The notes under the pieces were generated by a model, which was given only the letters and a program-made list of their open reading frames with translations, was not told the DNA's origin and made no database searches. Below, piece by piece: positions 28,318-38,219 of a DNA stretch of 64,000 bases; positions within the stretch are counted from its first letter, which is position 1; every line of letters starts with the position of its first letter. The position numbers and the translations under genes were made by a program. The stretch is from the NCBI GenBank assembly GCA_902825875.1, contig CADECP010000010.1, forward strand, positions 116,941 through 180,940, in the 5' to 3' direction. Source of the stretch: an uncultured Acidobacteriota bacterium. GTDB taxonomy: Bacteria; Acidobacteriota; Blastocatellia; RBC074.

Positions 28318-30051
28318 TTGAGCAAGCAATCTGCCAAAAGCAAACGCAACCAACCCAAAACCGAAGAGCCGGAAATTCCGGATTCGCCCGCACCTGCAAA
28401 CCCAAACACACAAAAATTGATTTTGCTGGGTGCAGGCCTGGCCGCGTTGGCACTGAGCCTGACGGTTTACCTGAAGCGGCTGGATTCCATTGTTGGCATG
28501 TTTCAGGATGACGCCTGGTACGCGCTGCTTGGCAAAGCAATTGCGACCGGTCAAGGCTACACACTAATTAACTCGCCTTCGCCGGGAATTCTGCCGCTTT
28601 ACCCACCCGCCTTTCCATTTTTGCTGTCGCTGGCGTATCGCCTGTCGCCGGAATTTCCGCAAAATTTGTGGCTGCTGAAATCGGTTTCGATTGTGGCGAT
28701 GTTGCTGACCGGCTGGGTTTGTTTTCGATACTTCACGCGCTACCGCAATTTGCCGCAATGGTTGTCGCTGATGGCTGCCACGTGCGTGGCGCTGGCTCCC
28801 GGTCTGGTGTTTATGGCGACATCTTCGCTGATGTCGGAATGCGTTTTCGCGCTGGCGCAAATGGTAACTCTGGTTGCGGTTGAACGCTGTGTTCAAGCCA
28901 AAGACGGAAACGGGTTTTGGCTGTTTGCATTGCTGGCGGCTGCGGCGGCTTCGTGGGCGTTTCTGACTCGTTCGATGGCGGCGGGTTTGATTTTAGCGGC
29001 GTTGATTTATCTTCTGAAAGAACGATTGTTCAAATCGGCTGTCGTGTTCGCTGTCGGAGTGGCGTTGATCGCAGGTTCGTGGATGCTTTATTCGCGCGCC
29101 AAAGCTCCAACGCCGGATCAACGCGCTGAGGTCAACACTTACATCATTCGCCCTTACACCGAACAGTTTTGGGATCGAGTCGCAGGCCACGAATCTGCAG
29201 GAAAGATTTCAGCCGGTGAGTTACCCGGAAGGTTCTGGAACAACCTAAGCAGCATTGCTGCCAGCGACGCAGGCGGAATAGTTTTGCCTTCGTTCTTTCC
29301 GGCGCTCAATCAGGGACTGGCCGAACGCGGAAACGCGCTGCAATTGACCTTGTCGCTGCTGGTCATCGGTTTGGTCATCGCGGGTTTTGTTTCAACCCTT
29401 CGCAATGGTCTGACTTATGCCGAACTGGCTTTGCCGTTGTCGTTGCTGGTCATCATCGCCTGGCCGTTTCCGCCTTACCGTTTTTTGCTGCCGTCGTTGC
29501 CGTTGTTGCTGTTTTATTTTTTGATGGGATCGAAACTGGTTTTGACGCTGCACAAACGAATGGTGGACTCCAAAACCGTCAGCGAACCCTGGCTGGGATT
29601 GACCGTGCTGGCCGGGCTGATTCTGGCGCTAAACCTGTTCGGCAATTTCAGCTACCTGAAACGGAAAAATTCCGATGTGGTTTCGCAACGGCCTCGCTGG
29701 ATGCGCGTTTTCGGCGAAAACGAAGCCGTGTTGAAATGGGCGAACGAAAACGTGCCGAAATCCGATGCCATCGTCAGCGAAAATCCCGCGCTGGTGCATT
29801 TGTACACCGGCAATAAAACCACGACTTTCGACAACCCGGCTGGCAACTGGCAACTCTGGAATCAATTGGGAGTGCGCTACCTGCTTCGCATTTCGCCGGG
29901 CCGATTGCCCGATCCCGACCCGATTGAATCGAAATTCCGCATCCTGCACCGCGCTGGCGGAGAGTTGAATTTGCGAGTGACGGATTTTGGCCCAACAACT
30001 TCGCGCCCGGCGTGGGGAATTGCGCCGCCGCCTGGCATTCGAATGAACTGA
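28318..30051 (+). CDS. Polytopic membrane glycosyltransferase-like protein (GT39/ArnT-like)
   Basis: The protein is 577 aa from a TTG at 28318, with CAGGAGA seven bases upstream. After a charged N-terminal tail it has about ten or eleven membrane helices. The first periplasmic loop carries MFQDDAWYALLGKAIATGQGY, matching the DD/DE catalytic motif of PMT/ArnT-type GT-C enzymes (acidic pair, then W/Y). The PLYPPAFPFLLSLAYRL segment is also typical. The C-terminal ~110 residues form a soluble periplasmic domain (WMRVFGENEAVLKWANENVPKSDAIV...). These enzymes transfer sugars from polyprenyl phosphates to lipids or proteins; the acceptor cannot be read from sequence. Lower-confidence alternatives are other GT-C families. 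Confidence 0.82.
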   Translation: MSKQSAKSKRNQPKTEEPEIPDSPAPANPNTQKLILLGAGLAALALSLTVYLKRLDSIVGMFQDDAWYALLGKAIATGQGYTLINSPSPGILPLYPPAFPFLLSLAYRLSPEFPQNLWLLKSVSIVAMLLTGWVCFRYFTRYRNLPQWLSLMAATCVALAPGLVFMATSSLMSECVFALAQMVTLVAVERCVQAKDGNGFWLFALLAAAAASWAFLTRSMAAGLILAALIYLLKERLFKSAVVFAVGVALIAGSWMLYSRAKAPTPDQRAEVNTYIIRPYTEQFWDRVAGHESAGKISAGELPGRFWNNLSSIAASDAGGIVLPSFFPALNQGLAERGNALQLTLSLLVIGLVIAGFVSTLRNGLTYAELALPLSLLVIIAWPFPPYRFLLPSLPLLLFYFLMGSKLVLTLHKRMVDSKTVSEPWLGLTVLAGLILALNLFGNFSYLKRKNSDVVSQRPRWMRVFGENEAVLKWANENVPKSDAIVSENPALVHLYTGNKTTTFDNPAGNWQLWNQLGVRYLLRISPGRLPDPDPIESKFRILHRAGGELNLRVTDFGPTTSRPAWGIAPPPGIRMN

Positions 30052-30077
30052 TCCGGCAAAGCTGACCGCTCGGTCTT

Positions 30078-31346
30078 ATGGCTTACGAACTTTTTATCGC
30101 GTTGCGCTACCTTCGCGCTCGACGACAACAAACCGCCGTTTCGGTCATCACGGCCATTGCCGTCGCCGGAATTGCTGTTGGAGTCGCCGCGCTAATCGTC
30201 GCCCAAGCGATGATTCACGGATTCCGCACCGACGTGCAGGAAAAAATCCTGGCCGGAACAGACCACTTGAACCTGCTCAAAACAGACAACAGCGGAATCG
30301 AAAACTACAAGGAACTGACCGAGAAAATTCGCCGGGTTCCCGGTGTGACCGAAGCTTCAGCGACGATTTATGCTCCGGTGTTGCTGGTCGCCAACGGTGG
30401 CCAGGAACAGGCCGTGCTTAAAGGGACAGATACAGCAAGCGGAGCAACCAGCGATCTTTCCTCCATCACCATCGAAGGCTCAAACCAATTGGCCGACTCT
30501 GCCCCGTCACTTTCAGCCGATTCACAGGAAGAAGATGAAGAACCGCCTCCGGAAGGAATCATCCTCGGACAACAACTGGCCAAAGCCTTAGGTGTAAAAC
30601 TGGACGATCACGTGACAACTGTTTCTGCTGTCACTCGCCTGACTCCTGCGGGAATGCAACCCAGACCGCGGTACACCAAGTTTGTGGTTTCAGGGATTTT
30701 TTCTTCCGGCTGGTATCAATACGATTCCAAATGGGCTTATGTCAGCTTGGCGGCGGCTCAGCGTCTGACCGGCAACGGAGACAGCGCAGGAGTCATACGA
30801 ATGAAGGTCAACAATGTTGACCACGTAAAGGAAATCAGCAGCCAAGTTCTGAACCTTGCCGGTACGGGCTTTATGACAACCGACTGGCAGGAACTCAATC
30901 GCCCGCTGTTTGCCGCTTTGCAACTGCAACATCGGGTCATCATCATTTTTTTCGCTCTGTTAATCATCATTGCCGCGCTAAACATCATCACGACATTCAC
31001 GATGATGGTGATCGAAAAACAGCGCGACATCGCCATTTTGCGCGCGCAGGGGACCACGCCAAAAAGCATTCGTCTGATTTTTCTGCTGCAAGGGCTGCTG
31101 ATCGGAGTGGCAGGAGCAGGACTTGGCTTGATCTTAGGGATTTCGGCCAGTGCCATCGCCAACCATTACCAACTGATTTCGATTCCAGCCGAAATTTACT
31201 CTATCTCACACATAACATTGAGACTACAGGTCTGGGATTGCTTTTGGATTTCGATCCTGGCTTTGGCAATCAGCTTACTGGCAACCATCTATCCGGCGAA
31301 CTCAGCCGCCAAACTGATTCCGGCGGAAGTCCTTCGCCATGATTAA
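30078..31346 (+). CDS. LolC/LolE-type ABC transporter permease
   Basis: The protein is 422 aa. It starts [42 protein letters not shown], the signature N-terminus of LolC/LolE lipoprotein-releasing permeases. A large periplasmic MacB-like domain follows (~45-270; [30 protein letters not shown]). The C-terminal three helices are of the FtsX type ([39 protein letters not shown]). Lol systems move lipoproteins from the inner membrane to the carrier LolA. A partner ATPase (LolD) is not adjacent. It has an atypical acidic/Ser-rich insert ([15 protein letters not shown]) at ~150. It follows the GT39-like gene by 26 bp and is probably cotranscribed. Confidence 0.88.
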   Translation: MAYELFIALRYLRARRQQTAVSVITAIAVAGIAVGVAALIVAQAMIHGFRTDVQEKILAGTDHLNLLKTDNSGIENYKELTEKIRRVPGVTEASATIYAPVLLVANGGQEQAVLKGTDTASGATSDLSSITIEGSNQLADSAPSLSADSQEEDEEPPPEGIILGQQLAKALGVKLDDHVTTVSAVTRLTPAGMQPRPRYTKFVVSGIFSSGWYQYDSKWAYVSLAAAQRLTGNGDSAGVIRMKVNNVDHVKEISSQVLNLAGTGFMTTDWQELNRPLFAALQLQHRVIIIFFALLIIIAALNIITTFTMMVIEKQRDIAILRAQGTTPKSIRLIFLLQGLLIGVAGAGLGLILGISASAIANHYQLISIPAEIYSISHITLRLQVWDCFWISILALAISLLATIYPANSAAKLIPAEVLRHD

Positions 31347-31673
31347 TTAGCAAGATTCACAGCCAGGTCAAAAAATTGATAAAACTGATTGACATCAAAA
31401 AACTCAAAGTTTAGACTGCGCCGCGTTGGTGAGTTATCCTCTCACGAGACAGCGTTAGCGATCTTCACAGTCTAATGCTTTCAAAAAGGAAACTCCCTGC
31501 TCCACCGCGAACGTAGTTTTCACAGATAGCACGCTTTTTCAATTGTACTGTTAGCGAGAACTACACAAACTCTCTTTATTAGTTTAGTTCGGTTACGAAA
31601 CATTGCAGACGCTGCGTTGTTTTCCGTGGCCGGTGTCTCGAATCTCACAATTTCTTCAAGGAGAACATCTAAA
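31347..31673 (+). promoter_or_regulatory. 327-bp leader with candidate promoter for the secreted protein gene
   Basis: TTGACA (31387-31392) and TAGACT (31410-31415) are 17 bp apart and would give an mRNA leader of about 250 nt. The leader has no convincing ORF. A good CAAGGAG ribosome-binding site precedes the ATG at 31674. No named riboswitch was recognised. Confidence 0.5.
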
Positions 31674-32675
31674 ATGCGAACCTCACGCAAACTTTCACAC
31701 GCGCTGTTGGCGATCTTCGCGCTGGTTGTTATGTCATCTTTTGCTTTGGCTGCGGATCCGGGCACGGAATATCCTGCTGCTTCCGAAGCGAGCGATCAGA
31801 AAGCCGGTTCAGTGCTGTTTTATAACGTTTACACTTCGGGTGCCACTTCCGGCACTGCCGAAAACACTCGTGTCAACATTACCAACACCAACTCCAGAGT
31901 CGGTGCTGATGCGTATGTTCACCTCTATTTCGTTTCGGCTGGATGCGCCATCGCGGACAGCTACATCTGCTTGACTCCGAACCAAACGGCTTCGTTCCTG
32001 GCTTCCGACGTTGATCCTGGCGTCAAAGGCTACATCGTTGCGGTTGCGGTTGATGGCGTTCTGGGTTGCCCGATCAACTTTAACTATTTGATCGGCGACG
32101 AATACGTCAAATTCGCTTCGGGTCACGCTGCCAACTTGGGCGCGGTTGCTTTCTCGCGCATCAGCACCCCGACCACCGAAGATTGCGGTGCCGGTTCTTT
32201 CACGGCTGTGATGAACTTCAACGGCATGGATTACAACTGCTCTGCCGCCGTTTTGGCGTTGGATAACGTTGGCAGCCGTGCCGATGGCAACGACACGATG
32301 GTCATCATCAACCGCGTTGGTGGTAACCTGGGTATCGGTGCTGCTACTTTGGGTACGTTGTTTGGTCTGTTGTACGACGATGCTGAAAACGTTCTGTCGT
32401 TCTCCGTCACCGGTGGATGCCAGTTGATGAGCAGCCTGTCGAACAACTTCCCGCGCACCACGCCGCGTTTTGAAACCTTCATTCCTGCTGGTCGCACTGG
32501 CTGGGCGAAAGTTTACAATCAGACTGGTTCGATCGGCATCCTGGGTGCTGCGATCAACCTGAACGCCAACGCTGCTTCCAGCGCGGGCGCGTTCAACGGT
32601 GGTCACAACCTGCATCACCTGACGCTGAACTGCACGATGTCCTACACCGTTCCGGTGTTCCCGCCGAGCTGCTAA
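31674..32675 (+). CDS. Abundant-looking secreted protein of unknown function
   Basis: The protein is 333 aa from the ATG at 31674. A signal peptide ([23 protein letters not shown]) is followed by a beta-rich, Gly/Ala/Asn-rich mature part with about nine cysteines ([43 protein letters not shown]), suggesting disulfides outside the cytoplasm. Segments such as [23 protein letters not shown] and [27 protein letters not shown] look like extracellular beta-sandwich strands. Codon use differs from the neighbours, with many GGT, GCT and GTT codons. Together with a long leader and a strong terminator this suggests high expression. I do not recognise a family; a surface-layer or matrix protein is one guess. 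Confidence 0.8.
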   Translation: MRTSRKLSHALLAIFALVVMSSFALAADPGTEYPAASEASDQKAGSVLFYNVYTSGATSGTAENTRVNITNTNSRVGADAYVHLYFVSAGCAIADSYICLTPNQTASFLASDVDPGVKGYIVAVAVDGVLGCPINFNYLIGDEYVKFASGHAANLGAVAFSRISTPTTEDCGAGSFTAVMNFNGMDYNCSAAVLALDNVGSRADGNDTMVIINRVGGNLGIGAATLGTLFGLLYDDAENVLSFSVTGGCQLMSSLSNNFPRTTPRFETFIPAGRTGWAKVYNQTGSIGILGAAINLNANAASSAGAFNGGHNLHHLTLNCTMSYTVPVFPPSC

Positions 32676-32699
32676 TAGTTGCTTTAGGCGCAAGACTCA

Positions 32700-32731
32700 A
32701 AAAGGCCGAACCCGCTGGGTTCGGCCTTTTT
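32700..32731 (+). terminator. Strong intrinsic terminator after the secreted protein
   Basis: A perfect 13-bp stem AAAGGCCGAACCC with its complement encloses a 3-nt loop (GCT) and is followed by a T-run. Confidence 0.93.
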
Positions 32732-32751
32732 GCATTTTAGATCAGTTTTCA

Positions 32752-32779
32752 GCGGGACAATTTGGAAAATTGTCCCGCC
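32752..32779. repeat. GGGACAATT palindrome
   Basis: GCGGGACAATT and AATTGTCCCGC surround a short centre. It has the same core as the terminator at 6267 and the palindrome at 59466, and lies between convergent genes. Confidence 0.7.
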
Positions 32780-32814
32780 AGGCATTTACTCCATATACGC
32801 CAATGAAAAGCGAT

Positions 32815-34215
32815 CTAGCTCATCGCGTGCAGGCAATCCAGAATCGCTGTCACAGAACGGTCAATGTCGCTTTCCGTTGTTGACCAGTTTGAAACCGAAA
32901 CGCGCATGGCGTGTTTGCCTTGCCAGGTTGTTCCGCCCGCCCAGCAGGTTCCCTCTTCCTGCACTCGTTGCATAACCGCAGCAGTGAAAGCGTCGGCATC
33001 GGCTCCGTCGCGTGGGACAAACCGCACCATCACCTGATTGATAACGACTTCGTTCAAAATTTGGACTTGCGGGTCTTGCGCCAACGCTTCGGCCAGACGA
33101 CGCGCCAAACGGCAACAATGCGCGACGATCTCGTCAATTCCATTGCGTCCCAACGCGCGCAAAGCTGCATAAATCGAAAAGCAACGTGCGCGGCGCGAAG
33201 CTTCGGGCGACCAGTTATGATTTTCGCGCACGTCGTCAGGGCCGGCGATGTAATACGCCGCGCTCAAAGTCATCGCCGTGTAATGCGCCGCCCGGTCACG
33301 AACAAAAACCAGCCCGGCGTCATACGGCACGTTCAACCATTTGTGGCAATCCACTGTAAACGAATCGGCCTGTTCGACTGCCGCCAGCAAATACCTGTGC
33401 GGAGTTGACGCAGCCGCCCACCCGCCGAATGCGCCGTCCACGTGCAACCAGCCGCCGTTTTGTCGCACCAGCGGAATAATTTCCTGCAAAGGATCAAACG
33501 ATCCTGTGTTGACGTTGCCCGCTTGCGCGCAGACCAGCGCGGGCGAATTGATTCTGTCCAAAACTTCGCGCAAGGCGTCAGGTCGCATCCGCCCTTGTTC
33601 ATCGGTCGCCACACGCACGACACGTTCGCGCCCCAATCCCAACATCTGCAACGAAGCGAAGACAGTAATGTGAGATTCGTCGCTGGTGACGACCGGCAAC
33701 GAAGGCGCGCCAAACAATCCATCGGATTCGACATCCCAGCCCGCACGTTTCAGCAAAGCATGCCGCCCCGCCGCCAAGCCTGTGAAATTCGCCATCGTTC
33801 CGCCGGTGACAATGCCCATGCTCAAGTCCGGTGACAGACCCAACAGACTGATGACCCATTGGCGAATGATTTCTTCCAACGCGGATGCCGCCGGAGACAA
33901 CACAAAGGCTCCTGCATTTTGATCCCACGCCGATGTCAACCAGTCCGCCGCCAGACTTGCGGGCAAGACTCCACCAATCACAAAGCCGAAATAACGAGGA
34001 CCGGGCGTGGCGACCAACCCGCGTTCGGCATTTTTCACCAGGTGTTCGATCACTTGCAGCGCGTCTTCACCTTCGGCTGGCAGTTCGCCGCCCATTTGCT
34101 CCAACAGTTCCGCAAACTTCACGGAATGTGCGACAGGTCTTTCCGGCAATCGTTCCAACGATTCCAATGCGAGTTCGACGGTTCGGTTTAATAACTCTTC
34201 GTTCTTGGTTTTCAC
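32815..34215 (-). CDS. PLP-dependent decarboxylase, aromatic-L-amino-acid/glutamate type
   Basis: The protein is 466 aa from a GTG at 34215, with AAAGGAT upstream. It is a fold-type I, group II decarboxylase: TPGPRYFGFVIGGVLPASLAADWL near the N-terminus, VTGGTMANFTGLAAGRH, the aspartate in LHVDGAFGG and the PLP lysine in FTVDCHKWLNVPYDAG. The C-terminal QVMVRFVP and MRVSVSNWSTTESDID fit the family. Relatives decarboxylate tryptophan, tyrosine, DOPA or glutamate, or act as aldolases. The substrate cannot be deduced here. It stands alone between two repeat-rich intergenic regions. Confidence 0.9.
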   Translation of the reverse strand: MKTKNEELLNRTVELALESLERLPERPVAHSVKFAELLEQMGGELPAEGEDALQVIEHLVKNAERGLVATPGPRYFGFVIGGVLPASLAADWLTSAWDQNAGAFVLSPAASALEEIIRQWVISLLGLSPDLSMGIVTGGTMANFTGLAAGRHALLKRAGWDVESDGLFGAPSLPVVTSDESHITVFASLQMLGLGRERVVRVATDEQGRMRPDALREVLDRINSPALVCAQAGNVNTGSFDPLQEIIPLVRQNGGWLHVDGAFGGWAAASTPHRYLLAAVEQADSFTVDCHKWLNVPYDAGLVFVRDRAAHYTAMTLSAAYYIAGPDDVRENHNWSPEASRRARCFSIYAALRALGRNGIDEIVAHCCRLARRLAEALAQDPQVQILNEVVINQVMVRFVPRDGADADAFTAAVMQRVQEEGTCWAGGTTWQGKHAMRVSVSNWSTTESDIDRSVTAILDCLHAMS

Positions 34216-34253
34216 GCTTTTATCCTTTGGCGCTCATTTGACCGGTTGCCGTG

Positions 34254-34750
34254 TTCATTTTCCATTTGCCAATTTGCATTTGTCATTGCCGAAGAATGAC
34301 TCAACGGCAATGACAAATGAAAAATCAACGTAACTGCTCAGCGGGTACGGAACGGGAAGCGGTAGCGCCCCGGTTTCTCGTGAGGCGTGAGCTTTGCAAG
34401 CATCCCGTCGCTACCGCTCCGGGTTCCGTACCGAGTTTTTGGCTCTAGGCTGAGCAGTTACAAACTGCTCAGTGGGTACGGAACGGGAAGCGGTAGCGCC
34501 CCGGTTTCTCGTGAGGCGTGAGCTTTGCAAGCATCCCGTCGCTACCGCTCCGGGTTCCGTACCGAGTTTTTGGCTCTAGGCTGAGCAGTTACAAACTGCT
34601 CAGTGGGTACGGAACGGGAAGCGGTAGCGCCCCGGTTTCTCGTGAGGCGTGAGCTTTGCAAGCATCCCGTCGCTACCGCTCCGGGTTCCGTACCGAGTTT
34701 TTGGCTCTAGGCTGAGCAGTTACAAATCAACGATGCAAATGGAAAATGAA
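34254..34750. repeat. Palindromic element interrupted by a triple repeat array
   Basis: TTCATTTTCCATTTGC (34254-34269) has a perfect complement at 34735-34750, and CATTTGTCATTGCCG (34277-34291) has a perfect complement at 34305-34319. The outer pair is separated by the inserted triple array. AAATCAACG occurs on both sides of the array (34322-34330 and 34724-34732). The 561-bp gap between genes holds only these elements. Confidence 0.8.
34330..34723. mobile_element. Three tandem copies of a 131-132-bp palindromic MITE-like element
   Basis: The copies are 34330-34461, 34462-34592 and 34593-34723, with a period of 131 bp. Copies two and three look identical; copy one differs at its start (CAGCGGG against CAGTGGG). 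The ends are TAACTGCTCAG and CTGAGCAGTTA. Inside, ACGGAACGGGAAGCGGTAGC pairs with GCTACCGCTCCGGGTTCCGT. A fourth copy lies inverted at 28074-28205. Confidence 0.9.
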
Positions 34751-34776
34751 GTTATCAGATGAGTTCGCTTGCCGAT

Positions 34777-37700
34777 TTACTTCGGTTCCCGATCCCACCA
34801 GTATTGTTTTTCCAGCTTGCGTTGCACAGGCCAGAGTTGATCCATAGTGTCACCTTCGTAAAGCTCGCCGTTTTTCATCACAAAACGAATTGTGTTCGAG
34901 TTGCGAATGTCGGTCAGCGGGTTTTGATCCAGAACGATCAGGTCAGCCATTTTGCCGACTTCCAGCGAACCCACGTCCCGATTCAAACCGATGGCTTCAG
35001 CGCCGAAAATCGTCGCGCAGCGCAACGCCTCCATCGGCGTCATGCCGCCGGATTGCAGCGCCCACAATTCCCAATGGCAACCGATGCCCTGCATCTGACC
35101 GTGGCCGCCAAGCCCGACGCGGCCACCGGCGCGAACGATTTTCGCCGCGCCTTCGGCAATGCCTTTGAAGCCGTATTCTTCCGGCGTGAACCATTGGCCG
35201 CGACGCCGCAACATCGTCAGCAACAATTCCTGCGGCACGAAGCGGGCGAGCTTCTTGTCATTGACGACATTCGTGTTCTGGAAAAAGTAGTTTTCAGTCC
35301 ACGGCGCGCCGTAAGCGACCAGAATCGTCGGCGTGTAAAAGGTCTTGGTCTGGGCGACGAACTCGGCCATGTCTTTGTAAAGCGGCTGAATCGGCAGCGA
35401 ATGTTCGTTGCCTGAAAACCCGTCCAGCATCTGGGTCAGGTCCAGCTTCATATCCAGCGCGCCTTCGGTCGTCGGCGTGATGCCGAATTCCTTGCAGGCC
35501 AGCGCCACCCATTGCCGCACGATGCGGTCGCCGGTGACGTATTCTTTCAACGTCATCGTTTGGTAGGCTTCCTTGTAACGCTTGATGAAATTGCGCGCTG
35601 AGTCTTTGTCGTCCAAACCGGAACGGTCAAAGACGCCTGGGCCTGTGGTGTAAATGCGCGGGCCGATGATTTCGCCTGTTTCGACCAAATCGGCGTAAGC
35701 GTAAATGTCCGTCGTCGCGCTTTGCGGATCGCGCGTGGTCGTCACGCCGTAAGCCAGATTGGTCAGGTATTGCCAAACCTGAGTTTGATGCACGTCGCGC
35801 GGCGGCCACATGTGCGCGTGAACGTCCACCAAACCCGGAATGATCGTCTTGCCCGAAACATCAATCACTTTCACGTCCGCCGGGTAATTCGCTTTGGGAG
35901 CTTTGCCTTTGACCAGCGGCATGGGCGTGATCGCCGTGATGCGATTGTCCGTGATGGTGATGTCACCGCGTTCGACGACTTCATCGCCTTTCATCGTCAC
36001 GATGCGAGCGCCGCTCAGCACGACTGTGCCTTTGGTTTTGGCGCGCGCGGATTCGACCGTCACGTCAAAACTTTCAGGTTTGTCGGTTGAAACAGCTTGC
36101 CGATAAAACTTCGCGCCCCACGACCAAGTCACTGACTTTCCGTCGCCGGCCCAAGCCAGATAATCGCCGCCTTCGGCTGACATTTTCTTGAACGGAACCG
36201 AAGCCACAGGAGCCGTCACGCCTACGTTCAAAGTCTCTTTGCCGACTTTCGGAATCGTCACCAGATAATGTTTGCCCTGTACTTCGCAAAAAACCTGAGT
36301 GCCGTCGGGCGAGATTTTGTATTGGCCGGCGGACACCTGATTCGGCGGAGCGCCGCTGCCCGTCACGCGAACGTGCGTTCGACGATCCTGCCCATCCAAC
36401 CGAATAGAAATCAGCCCTTGTCCCGAAGACAAATAAACCCGGTTGGCATAACCACTGTTTGGGCTGAAATGCGGATAGCGACCGATCAACGAACTAATCA
36501 GCGTCGAAGCTCCGCCGCCCGCCGGGATATAACGAAGGTCAACGCCGGTGTTACCGCCTACGCCGGTAATTTCCTGGTCGGCGTGACCGTGCAGTATGGC
36601 TTCGGCTTCGGAAAGGAATTCATGTTCCTGTCGCAGGTCGGCAAACATTTGATCGTCAATCGAAGCCGACGTGAACACGATCTTCGATCCGTCCGGCGAA
36701 AACACAGGCGAACTGTAATACGCCGCTCGCGCGGTCAATTGCTGAGGCGTGCCGCCCGAAGCCGCGACTTTGTAAATGTGGCCGCCGTCGCGCGACCAGG
36801 TGACGAAGGCAATGGAGTTTCCGTCGGGCGACCAGGTCGGCATGAATTCGCCGACGGTCGAATTCGTCAACCGTTTCGGAGTCCCGCCCGGTAAATCCAT
36901 CGTGTAGATTTTGTTGAAAGCCGAAAACGCCAGTCGTTTGCCGTCCGGCGATTGCACGGGGTAACGAATCAACCGCGCTTTGACGGTCGGGCTTTCGTCA
37001 ACGCGATAATCGAAATGCAGCCGCGAGGCCATGTCCACTTCGACTTTGGCGTTGAAGGGAATCGTCGTCGCTTGTCCGGTGGCGAAATCCACGCGCTTGA
37101 TTTTGCCGTCAATCGGCACGATCAAACTTTTGCCGTCGGGCAAAAAAGCGTAGCCGGGAAAGGTGTCTCGCGTGGCGCGCGATTCCTGGTCGTCGCGCGT
37201 GACGCCGTTAATCAGCCAGCGTTCCTGACTGGTTTCCAAATCGCGCACGCGCAAAGCCGTCTGCGTTTTCCAGCGCGTGGCATAAACCAGGTGCTTGCCG
37301 TCAGGCGACAGCAGCGGGCGCATGGCGCTGCCTTGAGCGTTGGTGATCGTGGTCGTTTCGCTGGTTTCGCGGTCGAACCGAACAATCTGCCACATCGGAA
37401 ACTGCGCGTTGTAACTGAAAGCGCCGTTGCGCTGCGCCCAGTAAATGAAGCGGCCATCGTGCGAAGCGACCGCGCCCATCTTGTTCAACGGCGGCCCGGT
37501 CGGCGGAGCAGGCTGTCCGGGAGTCGGCGGAGGCGGAGGCGGCGGGCCTACGCTGACGCCCGTGCCGCCGTCTTTGTGGAACAGGTAAACGTGGAAAGTG
37601 CCGATGCCGCGTTCGGATTTCGACGCCAGAATGTAATTGCCGTCCGCAGTCCACGAAGGCGAAACCCACATCAACATGCCCGCGCCGCGACCTTTGGTGA

Positions 37701-38133
37701 TGGCTTTCACGTCGCTGCCGTCGGGTTTGCAAACATACAAATGCTCGGCTCCGCTGCGGTCGCTGATGAAGGCAATCAATTTGCCGTCGGGTGAAAACTT
37801 CGGCTGCGATTCAAACGAAGTGTCGCCCAAAATGCGTTTGGCCTCGCCGCCGCCGATGGGCAGCGTATAAACATCGCCCGCTAGGTCGAAAACCATCGTC
37901 TGGCCGTCGGGCGAAACATCCAACGACATCCAGGTTCCTTCGTCAGTCGTGAAGGAAATTTTGCCTTCCGGCTTCAGAATCAATTCGTCTTTCTTTTCGG
38001 CAGGTTTCGGATCGTCTTTCTTGGCATCCTGTTGTTGAGCATTGGCGGTGAATGACCAATCAACGGCAATCGCCGTAAAGGCCACAATTAGACAGGTCAA
38101 CAGCGCGCAAACTTTTAGGGTGAATTGCCGCAT
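34777..38133 (-). CDS. Secreted amidohydrolase with N-terminal PD40/TolB-like beta-propeller
   Basis: The protein is 1118 aa. The ATG at 38133 is preceded by GGAGGAACT. A signal peptide (KVCALLTCLIVAFTAIA) is followed by a Lys/Asp-rich linker. Residues ~50-700 carry many PD40 units (SLDVSPDGQTMVF, QPKFSPDGKLIAFISDRSG, MPTWSPDGNSIAFVTWSRDG), a TolB-like propeller. A poly-proline loop (VGPPPPPPPTPGQPAPPTGPP) sits inside it. Residues ~715-1118 are a metal-dependent amidohydrolase: VDVHAHMWPP supplies the HxH metal ligands, GVTTTRDP follows, and the end is SLEVGKMADLIVLDQNPLTDIRN. This architecture is known from Acidobacteria and other soil bacteria. The substrate is unknown; peptides or cyclic amides are likely. 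It acts outside the cytoplasm. Confidence 0.9.
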   Translation of the reverse strand: MRQFTLKVCALLTCLIVAFTAIAVDWSFTANAQQQDAKKDDPKPAEKKDELILKPEGKISFTTDEGTWMSLDVSPDGQTMVFDLAGDVYTLPIGGGEAKRILGDTSFESQPKFSPDGKLIAFISDRSGAEHLYVCKPDGSDVKAITKGRGAGMLMWVSPSWTADGNYILASKSERGIGTFHVYLFHKDGGTGVSVGPPPPPPPTPGQPAPPTGPPLNKMGAVASHDGRFIYWAQRNGAFSYNAQFPMWQIVRFDRETSETTTITNAQGSAMRPLLSPDGKHLVYATRWKTQTALRVRDLETSQERWLINGVTRDDQESRATRDTFPGYAFLPDGKSLIVPIDGKIKRVDFATGQATTIPFNAKVEVDMASRLHFDYRVDESPTVKARLIRYPVQSPDGKRLAFSAFNKIYTMDLPGGTPKRLTNSTVGEFMPTWSPDGNSIAFVTWSRDGGHIYKVAASGGTPQQLTARAAYYSSPVFSPDGSKIVFTSASIDDQMFADLRQEHEFLSEAEAILHGHADQEITGVGGNTGVDLRYIPAGGGASTLISSLIGRYPHFSPNSGYANRVYLSSGQGLISIRLDGQDRRTHVRVTGSGAPPNQVSAGQYKISPDGTQVFCEVQGKHYLVTIPKVGKETLNVGVTAPVASVPFKKMSAEGGDYLAWAGDGKSVTWSWGAKFYRQAVSTDKPESFDVTVESARAKTKGTVVLSGARIVTMKGDEVVERGDITITDNRITAITPMPLVKGKAPKANYPADVKVIDVSGKTIIPGLVDVHAHMWPPRDVHQTQVWQYLTNLAYGVTTTRDPQSATTDIYAYADLVETGEIIGPRIYTTGPGVFDRSGLDDKDSARNFIKRYKEAYQTMTLKEYVTGDRIVRQWVALACKEFGITPTTEGALDMKLDLTQMLDGFSGNEHSLPIQPLYKDMAEFVAQTKTFYTPTILVAYGAPWTENYFFQNTNVVNDKKLARFVPQELLLTMLRRRGQWFTPEEYGFKGIAEGAAKIVRAGGRVGLGGHGQMQGIGCHWELWALQSGGMTPMEALRCATIFGAEAIGLNRDVGSLEVGKMADLIVLDQNPLTDIRNSNTIRFVMKNGELYEGDTMDQLWPVQRKLEKQYWWDREPK

Positions 38134-38219
38134 AGTTCCTCCGTGTATTCTGTTGTTTGGGTTTATGGTTGGGATCAACCAGTCAAGCGCACCGGATGAT
38201 AGCTGCAATGAAAACGAAG

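Noticed and set aside
31393..31673. A riboswitch or small RNA in the long leader of the secreted protein
   Set aside because: No conserved motif of a known class and no convincing long stem was seen by eye.
34330..34723. Tandem direct repeats as a CRISPR array
   Set aside because: The repeats are 131 bp, internally palindromic, directly adjacent without unique spacers, and no cas genes are present.
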